This document shows positions 44,746-54,555 of a DNA stretch of 64,000 bases, piece after piece. This DNA is from Desmodus rotundus (Eukaryota > Chordata > Mammalia > Chiroptera > Phyllostomidae), in the NCBI RefSeq assembly GCF_022682495.2, contig NW_026527500.1, positions 429,083 to 493,082 on the forward strand, given 5' to 3'. Numbering within the stretch: the first letter of the stretch is position 1; every line of letters starts with the position of its first letter. The position numbers and the translations under genes were made by a program. The notes below the pieces were generated by a model. That model saw only the letters and a list, made by a program, of their open reading frames with translations. It ran no database searches and was not told where the DNA came from.

Positions 44746-46752
44746 GGCTTTTAATTAGGGACAAATTAAAATACATTTGAGTGCATTAATATTTTTAAAT
44801 TTATCAAAATTTGTTTCATTTATCTCCTCCTTTCTCTCTGCTGCGTAGAATTTATCTATCAGTGAAAGCCTATGTTTCTAATGGTTATGAAATGCAATTG
44901 AAAACATGTTCATTACTTACATTCTGTTGTCCCTAGATAATAAGGTTTCCATGAGTTAAGAAGTTTAATTAAAAGAGAAAAATACTCCATGTTTTTGGTA
45001 ATAGAAAGTGCAAGGGGTGAACATACATTTTTTTCAGAAAATTAGAGCAAAGTGTCCTGTCCTAGAATTTAGCTATTTCTCAATGGGTTACAGGCATGTA
45101 AATAGAACCACAAGTAGGTCACACAAGGTTTGTGAAGAGAAAACTTAAGAAAGAGAATCTTATGGGTTGTTAAACTAAATAAAATTAGAATAAGTGTAAG
45201 GTAATTGTGGACTTAAATATCAAATATCAGCTGATAAAAAATTAGGATTTATTTTACCTCTGCTGGGAGAAAAGTTGTTTCCCATATTTATTGTTTTACT
45301 TCAGATAAAAAGTATAACAAAAAATATTTCTACCTAGAAAGCAGAGATTCTATATATTTTCATAACAGTTTTGTACTGTCTCCATCAGGTACTTGATTGC
45401 TTAAGAAAACAACCGTTTCAATTATAAGACCTACAGCCTGCTAACAAATTTTTTATTTAATTAACTTTTTGTTTGTTTAGGGAAAGGTCAGGGACTTTTA
45501 TTTCATCAAATATAGTTTACATTTATTATCATTTCATATTCGCTTTAAGTATAGAGCATAGTGATTTGACAATCATACACATTACATACATCTTCAATAC
45601 TTTTTATTTCCACTTTGGGTAAATAGATAATTTATAATGACATTTCATAATGACATCTGACTTTTCAGTCAAGTATGTTTCATAACCCTTCCAGGGCTTA
45701 AATTTTAAAAGAAAATCTTTACTTCCTTATAACCTGAAGATGGCTTTGGTGCAGTCAGGCCCCTGAAATACCAAAGATTGAAATACCAATGTCAAAGATT
45801 TGCTCTCTTTTTCTCCTTATGAGAAAAATAATTAAAATTAACTAGCCTGTTTGAAATGAGGAAATTACTTGGAAAGCCTTGTCAGGTAATGAGATGAATC
45901 AAGCTGTATTTGATTCTATATTTTCTTATTACCAGAATAATTATTTTAAAGATCAGACAAAATTATTCCAGAGCCTTCGAAATTCTGGATAATATATTTG
46001 TTTTATTTTTAATTCTAATTCTTACCTTAAAATGTTATGTTATTAAAAAGCAATTTTCTTTGTCTACTGTGTTATAATGGGAACTATAACTATCACCAGA
46101 CCTCCTCTCTTGTTCCAGGCCACATCATGTGTCAGGTGACCTCTAGGCTCTAGAATTATTCAGGAAACATGTCAAGAGTGAGCTGGAGTGAGAACAGAGC
46201 AACTTTCATTTAGGTAGAGAAAAACGATTTGACACAAACAAACAAAAAGTGGCCAGGGTGCAGATGCTCCTGCAAAAAAAGCAAAAGTATGTGTCCAGGT
46301 GGATATGAGCCAACTTGCCAGTACACTGTGTGTACACGGTAAGTCAGTTCTTGGGATTTTCTATGTTGCCAAGGGTGGTTTTGTTTCTAACCTTTCTGGC
46401 TCCAAATCCTGACTCTGACCTTTGCCTTTCAGGAGGGTCGTGTTTCTAATATTGTCTGTTCTGGAAGCATCATAGTGTTAGTCTCCTCTGAGTCCTCTTT
46501 TACTTGTGCTGTCAGCTTTTATTGTAATGATGGTATGATGAGGCTTGAGATACTTTTCTGGCCATGTTTTTCTCCACCTTGGATGAGCCTGGTTTTAGCT
46601 AGTTCTCCTTGTGGTTTAGCTAGTTCTGTGACCATGGCAGAAGTTTCCTTGCCATAAATTGTTCCCTTTTGTTCATTCATGGAAGTGGGAGCTCTGATGA
46701 GATGGCCTACTTGCTTACTGGCCTGTGATGTCGGCCCTACTTTCTCAATAAG
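44746..46752. other. AT-rich unassigned sequence, possibly unique
   Basis: About 2 kb without a recognised gene or repeat. A 23-base match to the antisense L1 ORF2 end (CTTTCTCTCTGCTGCGTAG at 44,830-44,848 and following bases) is the only hint of an element. A weak resemblance to an old L1-like end around 45,500-45,600 was not pursued. This is the best candidate here for non-repeat flanking DNA. Confidence 0.4.
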
Positions 46753-46768
46753 CTTACTGAGACTTTTT

Positions 46769-47109
46769 TTTTCCTTTTTATAAAAATTTAAATTATCTTA
46801 TTCTTGTTCAATTACAGTTGTCTGCAATTTCTCCCTTTTCCTCCCCCCAACCCCAGCAAAACCCTCCTCCCTCCCTTGGTTCCATCCCCCTCTTGGTTTT
46901 GTCCATGTGTCCTTTATAGTTCTTCCTGAAAACCTTTCCCCCACCCCCCACTATTCCCTCCCACCTCCCCTCTGGTTACTGTCAGATTGTTCTTAATTTC
47001 AATGTCTCTGGTTATATTTTGCTTGCTTTTTTCTTTTGTTGATTAGGTTCCAGTTGAAGGTGAGATCATATGGTATTTGTTCCTGACCTGGCTTACTTCA
47101 CTTCGCACA
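46769..47109 (-). mobile_element. Short antisense L1 tail with 16-bp TSD
   Basis: A T-rich start, then antisense 3' UTR and the last codons of ORF2 (to about 47,100). The flanks are CTTACTGAGACTTTTT (46,753-46,768) and CTTACTGAGATTTTTT (47,110-47,125), one mismatch. A normal, severely 5'-truncated L1 insertion. Confidence 0.88.
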
Positions 47110-47148
47110 CTTACTGAGATTTTTTAAAACTTCCTTCTAGAGCTACCC

Positions 47149-47158
47149 AAGATGGCGG
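47149..47158 (+). promoter_or_regulatory. YY1-like motif at L1-A 5' end
   Basis: Reads AAGATGGCGG about ten bases from the element start, the position used by YY1 in human L1 (established). Confidence 0.6.
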
Positions 47159-47829
47159 TGAGATAGGTGGGAGTGGAATCCACTTCCCCCTGCACACGGG
47201 TGAAACTCCTAGCCAATCTACTGAGGAACAGAGTGAACAGCCAAAAGTACCCCAGCATATATGAAGATTGGAAACCAAAAATTGTACAGGACTTTGAAAA
47301 CTCAAATGGTAAGGAGAGTGCGTGAAGACAATAAGGTCCCTGGGACCAGCATGGGGACCAGGGCAGCTGCAGCCCCAGGTCTGGCACCCTTGGGTCTGCC
47401 TCAGGGTTCTTGGGAGAGAGGCGGGTCAATGGTTCCCTCCCCTGACAAACAGGGTTTGAGCAGAACTGGGAGAGACCTGGTTGCTTGAAGTTGCAGAGAG
47501 GGGAATAAGGGCGAGGTAGCAAACTCACAGGGGGCTGTGAGCACCAACAGAGACGGTGGTTGGGCTGGGGAGAGTTGAGAGATGGGCTGTGGCAGGCCGG
47601 GACCCAGATAGTCCCCTGTCTAGTTGGAGAGGTGGGCCGTGTGAGAGAACAGGACCTTGTATGGAGTGGCAGGCTTGAGCAAGAGGAATTTCTCAGAAAG
47701 AAAAAGTAAAAAAGGAGATGCTCTGGCGGCTGTTTGGGGAATTATCCTGCAGCAGCCTCTCCAGCCCCCTCCCCGCCCAGCCACTCAGAGCTCCCACGGT
47801 GTCACAGAAGGCCTGGAGCTCACACCCAA

Positions 47830-48070
47830 AGCCTCTGGGGAGAGCACACACTGTGGAAGGCCCTGGGCATGTGCCCGAAGCCCTGGGGACCCTGTGCACC
47901 CGAACCTGTGGGAGAGGAGGCTGCTTGTCCAGTGGCTCAGAACACCCTCAATCACACCCAAAGCCCTGGGGAGAGTGCACACTGCAGGAGGCCCTGTGCT
48001 CACACCTGAAACCCCAGGGAGAGTGACCACCGATAGCCTGGGGAGAGTGCACGCCTGAACCTGTGGGACC
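47830..48070 (+). repeat. Internal tandem repeats in L1-A 5' UTR
   Basis: Units containing ACACCCAAAGCC and CTGGGGAGAGTGCACAC recur near 47,822, 47,957 and 48,005-48,050 with differing lengths. They recall, but do not match, the promoter monomers of mouse L1. Confidence 0.65.
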
Positions 48071-48775
48071 AGAGGCTGCTGGGGAACTGGCCAGGAGGCT
48101 GGCTGAGTTCCTATCAGGAAGAGAGAAAAAGTGAAACCAATCCCACACACAGCCTGCTGCAGCCATGAAGACCAGCAGAATTGGCCTGGCCAGTTTGAAG
48201 CCAGCAGGAGGCCTTTCCCCCCGCCCCCCTCTTTTAAAGTAGTTCTTTCTCTTTTTCCCTTTTTTTTTCCTTTTAACTCTAACTCTTTCCTTCATTCTCT
48301 TTTTTTCTTCCTTCTTACTTTCTTTCCCTATTTATCTCTTCTTCCTTCCTTCCTTTTTTTTTTTTTTTTTTTAATTCCCACAAGTGGGACAATAAAACCT
48401 GGAACTGTGAAAAGACCAGAGTTGGACCCAAAGAGGGGGCATCCTGACAGCTGAGACAGTGAGACAAGTTTTACTTTGCTACTACAGACAACTCACAAGT
48501 TCTTGCATATTTGTATTATTACTTTTTAAATTATTCTTACAGCTTTCCTTTTATTAGTATTGTTGTATTTCTCTTCCTTCTGTTTAGTCTTCTTCACTTG
48601 GCTGGCTAAATTGCATTGTTTGACTGGTTTCTGTTGTTCTCTCTTTCATAGTGTATTGTGAATTTACTGCCTTTCACGTCCCTTTTGTTCCATTAGCACA
48701 CTACTCTTGGTCCTATACTTCCCATTCTTGTTATCCAGATCACCCAGATTCTGTCATATGATTTTTGCTGCATCA

Positions 48776-48835
48776 TTTACAATAATTACTTGCTGAATAT
48801 ATTCCAAAGAATATACAACAAGTAATTACTGTAAA
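48776..48835. repeat. Long near-perfect inverted repeat in L1-A 5' UTR
   Basis: Arms 48,776-48,804 (29 bases, starting TTTACAATAATTACTTGC) and 48,809-48,835 (27 bases) pair almost fully around the loop CAAA. An RNA transcript would form a strong AU-rich hairpin. Confidence 0.9.
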
Positions 48836-49763
48836 TAATAGCTGTTCCATACAATTGTAGATACTACAAGCACCCCTCCCAGATCTGAGCTGACTTCGCT
48901 GTTTCCTGAACTTTATTACTGTTGTGGTTAACTCTATTCTCTCCCACACTACTCCTATTTTCTATCATTTGCTCTCCCTTTACCTCTTAATCTGACCTCC
49001 CGCAAGCTCACTGCATTCTAGATCCAACTCACAATCCTTCCCCTCCCCAACAACAGTCTTATCTTCTTTCCACCCTTTCCAAAAAGTGGCTACCTGGGTG
49101 ATATATCACAGTTAACACTATACATACCCAAAGGATCTCCTATCTCTTCTCCACAAGCTGGTGCTTTAAATATCATAGAATACACCCTTGCTGTCTTCAA
49201 CCATTTCACCTTCCCCCTCCAACTGATCACAAGAAACAGCAGGTGGAAGCTGTGAACACCTGGATGCCTGCTGGAAAAGAAACCCTGCCAACAAAGGAAC
49301 CACCAACACATAACAACAGAAGAAGGTGAAGGATGGAGTGTAAGTCCCACTAACTGAACCCAGGACTTACCTGGAAATGTGACTAAATAGTGGAGAAATT
49401 ATCCAGAACAAACAACTGGACAACAGCGAGAGAAGCCGCAAAACCATGTACACATGGGAGAACCAGCTTCAACACAACCGGCCCACACATGCACAACAGC
49501 ATACAAGAGGCGGTGGACAGTGATGCTCAGTTAACCAGCTGGTGGGAAGGACCCACCAAAGACAGACCCAACAACAATCAAAACACAAAGACCTACACAG
49601 AGCCAACATAAATGATGGCCCAAGACCAGCAAGCTCTGCAGATCAAGGAGACTGCACCACTGAACCTCACAGCTTTTCTACCATAGACATTCACACCATA
49701 AACCCAGGGAATCAGAACACATCGAATGGAGAAGCAAAGACTAACACGAGAGTCTCACAAACA

Positions 49764-50937
49764 ATGAGAAGACAAAGAAACAATCCCCAAATGAAAGGAA
49801 AGGAGGAAGCCTCAGAATGAATGCTAAATGAAATAGAGGCAAGTCAACTGTCAGATATTGAGTTCAAAGCAGTGGTTCTCAGGAAGCTCAGTGAGGTCGC
49901 AGAGAAAGACCAAACACTTCAGGGGAACTAAGATGAGCACACTGCAAACTATATCAACATGAAAAAGGAAATAGAAACCATCAACAAAGGCCAAGAGGGA
50001 ATGAAGAATACAATTTCTGAACTGAAGAACACAGTAGAAGGAATCCAAAGCTGGTTGAATGAAGCAGAAGACCAGATCAGCGAGCAGGAGGGAAAAGGTA
50101 GAAATGAACACCCAGAAAGAGCAAGAAAAGGAAAAGAGGCTCAGAAAGAATGAAGAGGGGTGAACAGAAATACAGGACAACGTGAAATGTAATTATATCC
50201 ATATACTAGGGAAACCAGAAGGAGAAGAAGAAGAGCAAGGGATAGAGAACCTGTCTGGAAAAGTAATGATGGAAACTTCCCTAATTTCATGAGAGAAAAC
50301 AGTCACACAAATCCAGGAAACACAGAGAGTCCCAAACAAGAGGAACCCTAAGAGGCCCACTGCAAGACACATCATAATGAAAATGGCAAAATTCCAAGAC
50401 AAACAGAGAATCTTAAAGGCAGCAAGGGAAAAACAGGAAGTAACATGCAAGGCAGCCCCATAAGACTAGCAGCTGACTTCTCAATGGAAACCCTCCAGGC
50501 CAGAAGGGATGTCAAAAGAAAAAAGCAAACAAAATACAACCAGAGACATTGAGGTTGGGAACAGTCTAGCAGTGGCCAGGGGGGAGTGAGGTGGGGACAG
50601 TGGGAAGAGGGGATTGCAGGAACTATTATGAAGGACACATGGACAAAATTGGGTGGGATTGTGGGGGTGGGGGAGGGAGGTGGGTTCAGCTGGGGCGGGG
50701 GGGAGGGAAGGGGAGAAAAGGCATACAACTGTAATTGAATAACAATAAAAATTGGAGAAAAAAAAAAGAAACATCCCAAGTAATGAAAACCAGAAGCCTG
50801 CAACCAAGACCACTTTATCCAGCAAGCCTCTCAATGAAAGTGGAAGGCCAAATGAGGAGCTTCCCAGACAAAAGAAGCCTCAAAGAATATACCTCCTCCA
50901 AACCAGCTCTGCAAGAGACCCTAAAGGGTTTTCTTAA
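49764..50937 (+). pseudogene. L1-A ORF1, interrupted by a 3' UTR insertion
   Basis: The start at 49,764 reads MRRQRNNPQMKGKEEASE, then a stop at about 49,818. The coiled-coil part 49,959-50,153 is open. The RRM and C-terminal part follow to about 50,510, where a 3' UTR fragment interrupts. The last codons resume at about 50,772 (NIPSNENQKPATKTTLSS) and end at 50,937. Inactive by stops and insertion. Confidence 0.87.
50522..50763 (+). mobile_element. L1 3' UTR-only insertion in L1-A ORF1
   Basis: It starts in the 3' UTR (AAGCAAACAAAATACAACC) and ends in GAATAACAATAAAAATTGG plus an A run. The flanks share AAAAGAAA at 50,514-50,521 and 50,764-50,771; the duplication is short and blurred by the A tail. 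Removing the insert restores the L1-E sequence order. Same orientation as the host element. Confidence 0.88.
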
Positions 50938-50985
50938 AGAACAGGAAGAAAAATAGGAAAGAGAGAGGAACACAGGTTTGAAAAA

Positions 50986-52098
50986 ATGGCAATGAATAAG
51001 TACCTATAAATAATAACCTTAAACATAAACGGATTAAATGCCCCAATCAAAAGGCACTGAATAGCAGAATGGGTAAGAAAACATGACCCACACACATGCT
51101 GCCTACAGGAGACCCACCTCAGAGCAAAAGACCTACACAGACTGAAAGTGAAGGGCTGGGATCAAATATTTCAAGGAAATGGGCAGGAGAAAAAAGCAGG
51201 GGTAGAAATACTCATATCAGACAAAACAGACTTAAAAGGACCCATAAAATGATACTCAGAAGGTCACTTCCTCAAGACTCAATCAAGAAGACATAAACAT
51301 TGTAAATATATATGCACCTGACATAGGAGCACCCAAACACATAAAGAAAATCTTGGAGGACTTCAAGAAAGGTATTGGCAGCAACACAATTATAGTAGGA
51401 GATATTCACATCGCAGTGTCAAAAATGGACAGATTTTCCAAACAAAACAGAAACAAAGATAATGTGGCATTGAACAATTTTCTAGACGAAATGGACTTAA
51501 CTGACACATATAGAGCCTTTCCCCCAAAGAGGCAAAATACACATTCATTTCACATGCACGTGGGACATTTTCAAAGATAGGCCACATGATAGGTCACAAG
51601 ACAAGCCTCAACAAATTCAAGGAACCTGAAATCATATCAAGCATTTTCTCAGGCCACAAGGGCCTGAAACTAGAAACCGACCTCAAGGAAAAAAATTCAA
51701 ACTCACTTAAATGAATGGAGATGGAATACCATGCTATTAAATGATGAATGGGTCAAGAAGGAGATCTAGGAAGAAATCAAAAGTGTCTGGAAACAAATGA
51801 AAATGAACTTGCAACAATCCAAAACATATGGGACACAGCAAAGACAGTCCTGAGAGGGAAGTTCGTAGCGATGCGCGTCTACCTAGAGAAAATAGAAACA
51901 TTTCAAATAAACAACTTAACCCTACACATACACGGACTGGACGAACAACAACACACACACAGCCCAGAGAAAGTAGAAGGAAGGAAATAACAAAGTCAAA
52001 GCAGAATTAAATATCTTAGAGACTAAAAGCACAATTCTAAGGATCAATAAATCCAGGGCCTGGTTCTTTGAAACAATAAACAAAATCAACAAGTCTTG
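50986..52098 (+). pseudogene. L1-A ORF2, N-terminal part only
   Basis: The start ATGGCAATGAATAAG at 50,986 matches L1-F. A stop appears within the first codons (CTATAAATA). Endonuclease landmarks survive in pieces: CCLQET-like near 51,099, and SNTIIVGDIH at 51,383-51,415, where the usual DFN has become DIH. The sequence ends in the linker before RT at about 52,098. Dead. Confidence 0.85.
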
Positions 52099-52106
52099 AG
52101 AGAGAG

Positions 52107-52116
52107 AAGATGGCGG
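52107..52116 (+). promoter_or_regulatory. YY1-like motif at L1-B 5' end
   Basis: Reads AAGATGGCGG at the element start. Confidence 0.6.
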
Positions 52117-52789
52117 CGAGATAGGTGGGAACAGAGTTAACTTCCCCCTGCTCCTGGGTGAAACACCTACCCACTCCACTGAGAAACAAAGTAAACAGCC
52201 AAAAGCAGCCCAGTGTTTATGAAGATAGGAGACCAAAAAGTACAGAGGACACTGAGAAAACAGAAGGTAAGGGGATTGCTCCAAGACAAAAAGGTCCCTG
52301 GGACCAACACGGGGACCAGGGCGGCTGCAGCCCCAGGCCCCCCCTCAGCCCCCACCCCCTGCCCCGTGCAGGTCCTGCCGCAGGATTCCTGGGAGAGAGC
52401 CCGGTTAACAGCCCCCTCCCTGACAAACAAGGACTGAGCAACACTGTGAGAGACCCGGTTGCCTGAAGTTGCAGGGAGGGGAATAAGGACAAAGTGGAAA
52501 ACCCAGGGAGACTGCAGGCGCTCGCTGAACGAGGAGAGTCGAAAATTGGGCTGCGTGTGATCCTGACTCAGATAGCCCCCAGCCTAGCTGGAGAGGTGGG
52601 CTGTGTGAGAGGTCAGGCCCTTCCTTGTACGGAGGGAGCCACTGGATCCAGCAGGAGGATTTTTCCCAAAACGAAAAAGACCCTCTGGGGCACTTTGGGG
52701 AATTCCCCTGCAGCAACAGCTCCAGTCTGCTCTCCATCCGACCACTGGCCAGTCCTAGGAGTGTGCGCATCCACCGGGGACTGTGCGCA

Positions 52790-52990
52790 CCACATCTCAG
52801 AGGGAGCTGAGACTACAGGCATCACCGGGGGTAGGGTGGCCTAGCAACCTGGAGTGTGCCTACCCACCGGGTAGTGCTCGCACCTCATCTCGGAGGGAGC
52901 TGAGACTACAGGCATCACCCGGGGCAGGGTGCCCAGCGAATTTGGAGTTTCTGCACCTCATCTCGGAGTGAACTGAGACCACAGGAACCA
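52790..52990 (+). repeat. Monomer-like repeats in L1-B 5' UTR
   Basis: The phrase GGGAGCTGAGACTACAGGCA occurs at about 52,801 and 52,897, with a diverged third copy (GTGAACTGAGACCACAGG) at about 52,970. Each is preceded by CATCTC.GAG. Spacing is about 75-95 bases. Confidence 0.85.
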
Positions 52991-53577
52991 GGGAGAGTGT
53001 GAATCAAGGAAGGCTCTGCATGCACACCCATAGCCCAGAGAAGACCTACCATAAAAAAAGAGTGGGTAGAAGCTGGGAACACCAGGATTCCTCCTGGAAG
53101 AGGAAACCCACCAACAAAGGAATCACCAACAGATAACGACAGAAGAAGGTGAAGGAGGGAGTGGAAGTCACACTAACTCAACCCAGGACCTATCTGGAGA
53201 TACAACTAAATAGTGAGAACAAACAACTGAACAAGAGCAAGAGAAAAGCCTCAAAACCTTGTAAACACAGAAGAACCAGCTCCAACACAACCTGGCCACA
53301 CCTGCACAACAGAAGACAAGAGGTGGGGGACAGACTGACCCCCAGATAACCAGCTGGTGGGAAAGACCCACCAAAGAAAGACCCAACAATAACCGAAACC
53401 CAAAGACATACACAGAGCCAACAGAAACCACGGCCCAAGATCAGTAAGATCAGGAGATCAAGGAGACAGTACACAAAATCTCACAGGTATTCTACCACAG
53501 AAGTTTACACCAAAAAGTCAGGAGGTCAGAACAGAGCAATTAAGAAGCAGAGGCTAACAGGAAGAATCTCACAAACA

Positions 53578-54501
53578 ATGGGAAGACAAAGAAACAATCC
53601 CCAAATGAAAGGAAAGGGGGAAGTGTCAGAAACAATGCTAAATGAAAAAGAGGCAAGTGAACTATCAGATTCTGAGTTCGAGGAATTGGTTATGAGGAAG
53701 CTTAATGAGCTCACACAGAATTACCAAAAACTACAGGGAAACTACAATGAACTCACTGAAAACTATATCAACATGAAATAGGAAATAGAAACCATCAACA
53801 AGGGCCAAGAGGAAATGAAGAATACAATTTCTGAACTGAAGAACACAGTAGAAGGAATGAAAAGCAGAATTGATGGAGAAGAGGATCGGATGAGCGAGCT
53901 GGAGGACAAAGTAGAAAAAAACACCCAGAAAGAGCAAGAAAAGGAAAAGAGGCTCAGAAAGAATGAAGAGGTAATAAGGGAAATGCAGGACAACATGAAA
54001 CGAAACAATATCCGTATAATAGGAATACCAGAAGGAGAAGAAGAAGAGCAAGGGATAGAGAACCTGTCTGGAAAAGTAATGATGGAAACTTCCCTAATTT
54101 CATGAGAGAAAACAGTCACACAAATCCAGGAAACACAGAGAGTCCCAAACAAGAGGAACCCTAAGAGGCCCACTGCAAGACACATCATAATGAAAATGGC
54201 AAAATTCCAAGACAAACAGAGAATCTTAAAGGCAGCAAGGGAAAAACAGGAAGTAACATACAAGGCAGCCCCAATAAGACTAGCAGCTGACTTCTCAATG
54301 GAAACGCTCCAAGCCAGAAGAGAATGGTAAAAAATATTCCAAGGGATGAGAACCAGAGGACTGCAACCAAGACTACTTTGCCCAGCAAGGCTCTCAATCA
54401 AGATAGAAGGCCAAATGAGGAGTATCCCAGACAAAAGAAGTCTAAAAGATTATACCTCCACCAAACCAGGTCTGCAAGACATGCTAAAGGGGCTGCTGTA
54501 A
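53578..54501 (+). pseudogene. L1-B ORF1, one or few stops
   Basis: The start at 53,578 reads MGRQRNNPQMKGKGEVSE. Coiled-coil heptads follow (ELTQNYQKLQGNYNELTENY), then a stop at about 53,779-53,781. The frame reopens at 53,815 (MKNTISELKNTVEGMKSR) and reaches the RRM with NIRIIGIPEGEEEE at about 54,008-54,049. A frame break near 54,103 precedes the C-terminal domain, which ends LKGLL plus TAA at 54,499-54,501. One of the least damaged ORF1 copies here. Confidence 0.9.
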
Positions 54502-54555
54502 GGAAAGGAAGGAAAAGAGAGAAAGAGGGAAGAACACAGGTACAAAGAATCGGTG

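Larger units (their letters stand above)
47140..49763 (+). promoter_or_regulatory. L1-A 5' UTR, about 2.6 kb
   Basis: It begins CCCAAGATGGCGGTGAGATA and is GC-rich to about 48,230. It has internal repeats of a CCCTGGGGAGAGTGCAC type (about 47,830-48,070), then a long CT/T tract (48,230-48,375), then AT-richer sequence with a strong hairpin (48,776-48,835). It is about 1.1 kb longer than the L1-B 5' UTR, which lacks the pyrimidine tract and the hairpin. Confidence 0.8.
47140..52098 (+). mobile_element. L1-A: 5' UTR, ORF1, start of ORF2
   Basis: Sense L1 with a long 5' UTR (47,140-49,763), ORF1 (49,764-50,937, carrying an inserted 3' UTR piece) and ORF2 from 50,986 until about 52,098, where L1-B begins. 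The rest of L1-A ORF2 is not found on the far side of L1-B, so either L1-B inserted and a deletion followed, or the two were joined by recombination. Confidence 0.9.
52099..53577 (+). promoter_or_regulatory. L1-B 5' UTR, about 1.5 kb
   Basis: It begins GAGAGAGAAGATGGCGGCGA. The body is GC-rich with CpGs and holds two and a half copies of a roughly 90-base unit at 52,790-52,990. The proximal part (53,060-53,577) matches L1-E and L1-A before ORF1. Internal promoter by family knowledge. Confidence 0.82.

Noticed and set aside
46475..46657. Small open frame in possibly unique DNA
   Set aside because: 60 codons, unremarkable, within the length expected by chance.
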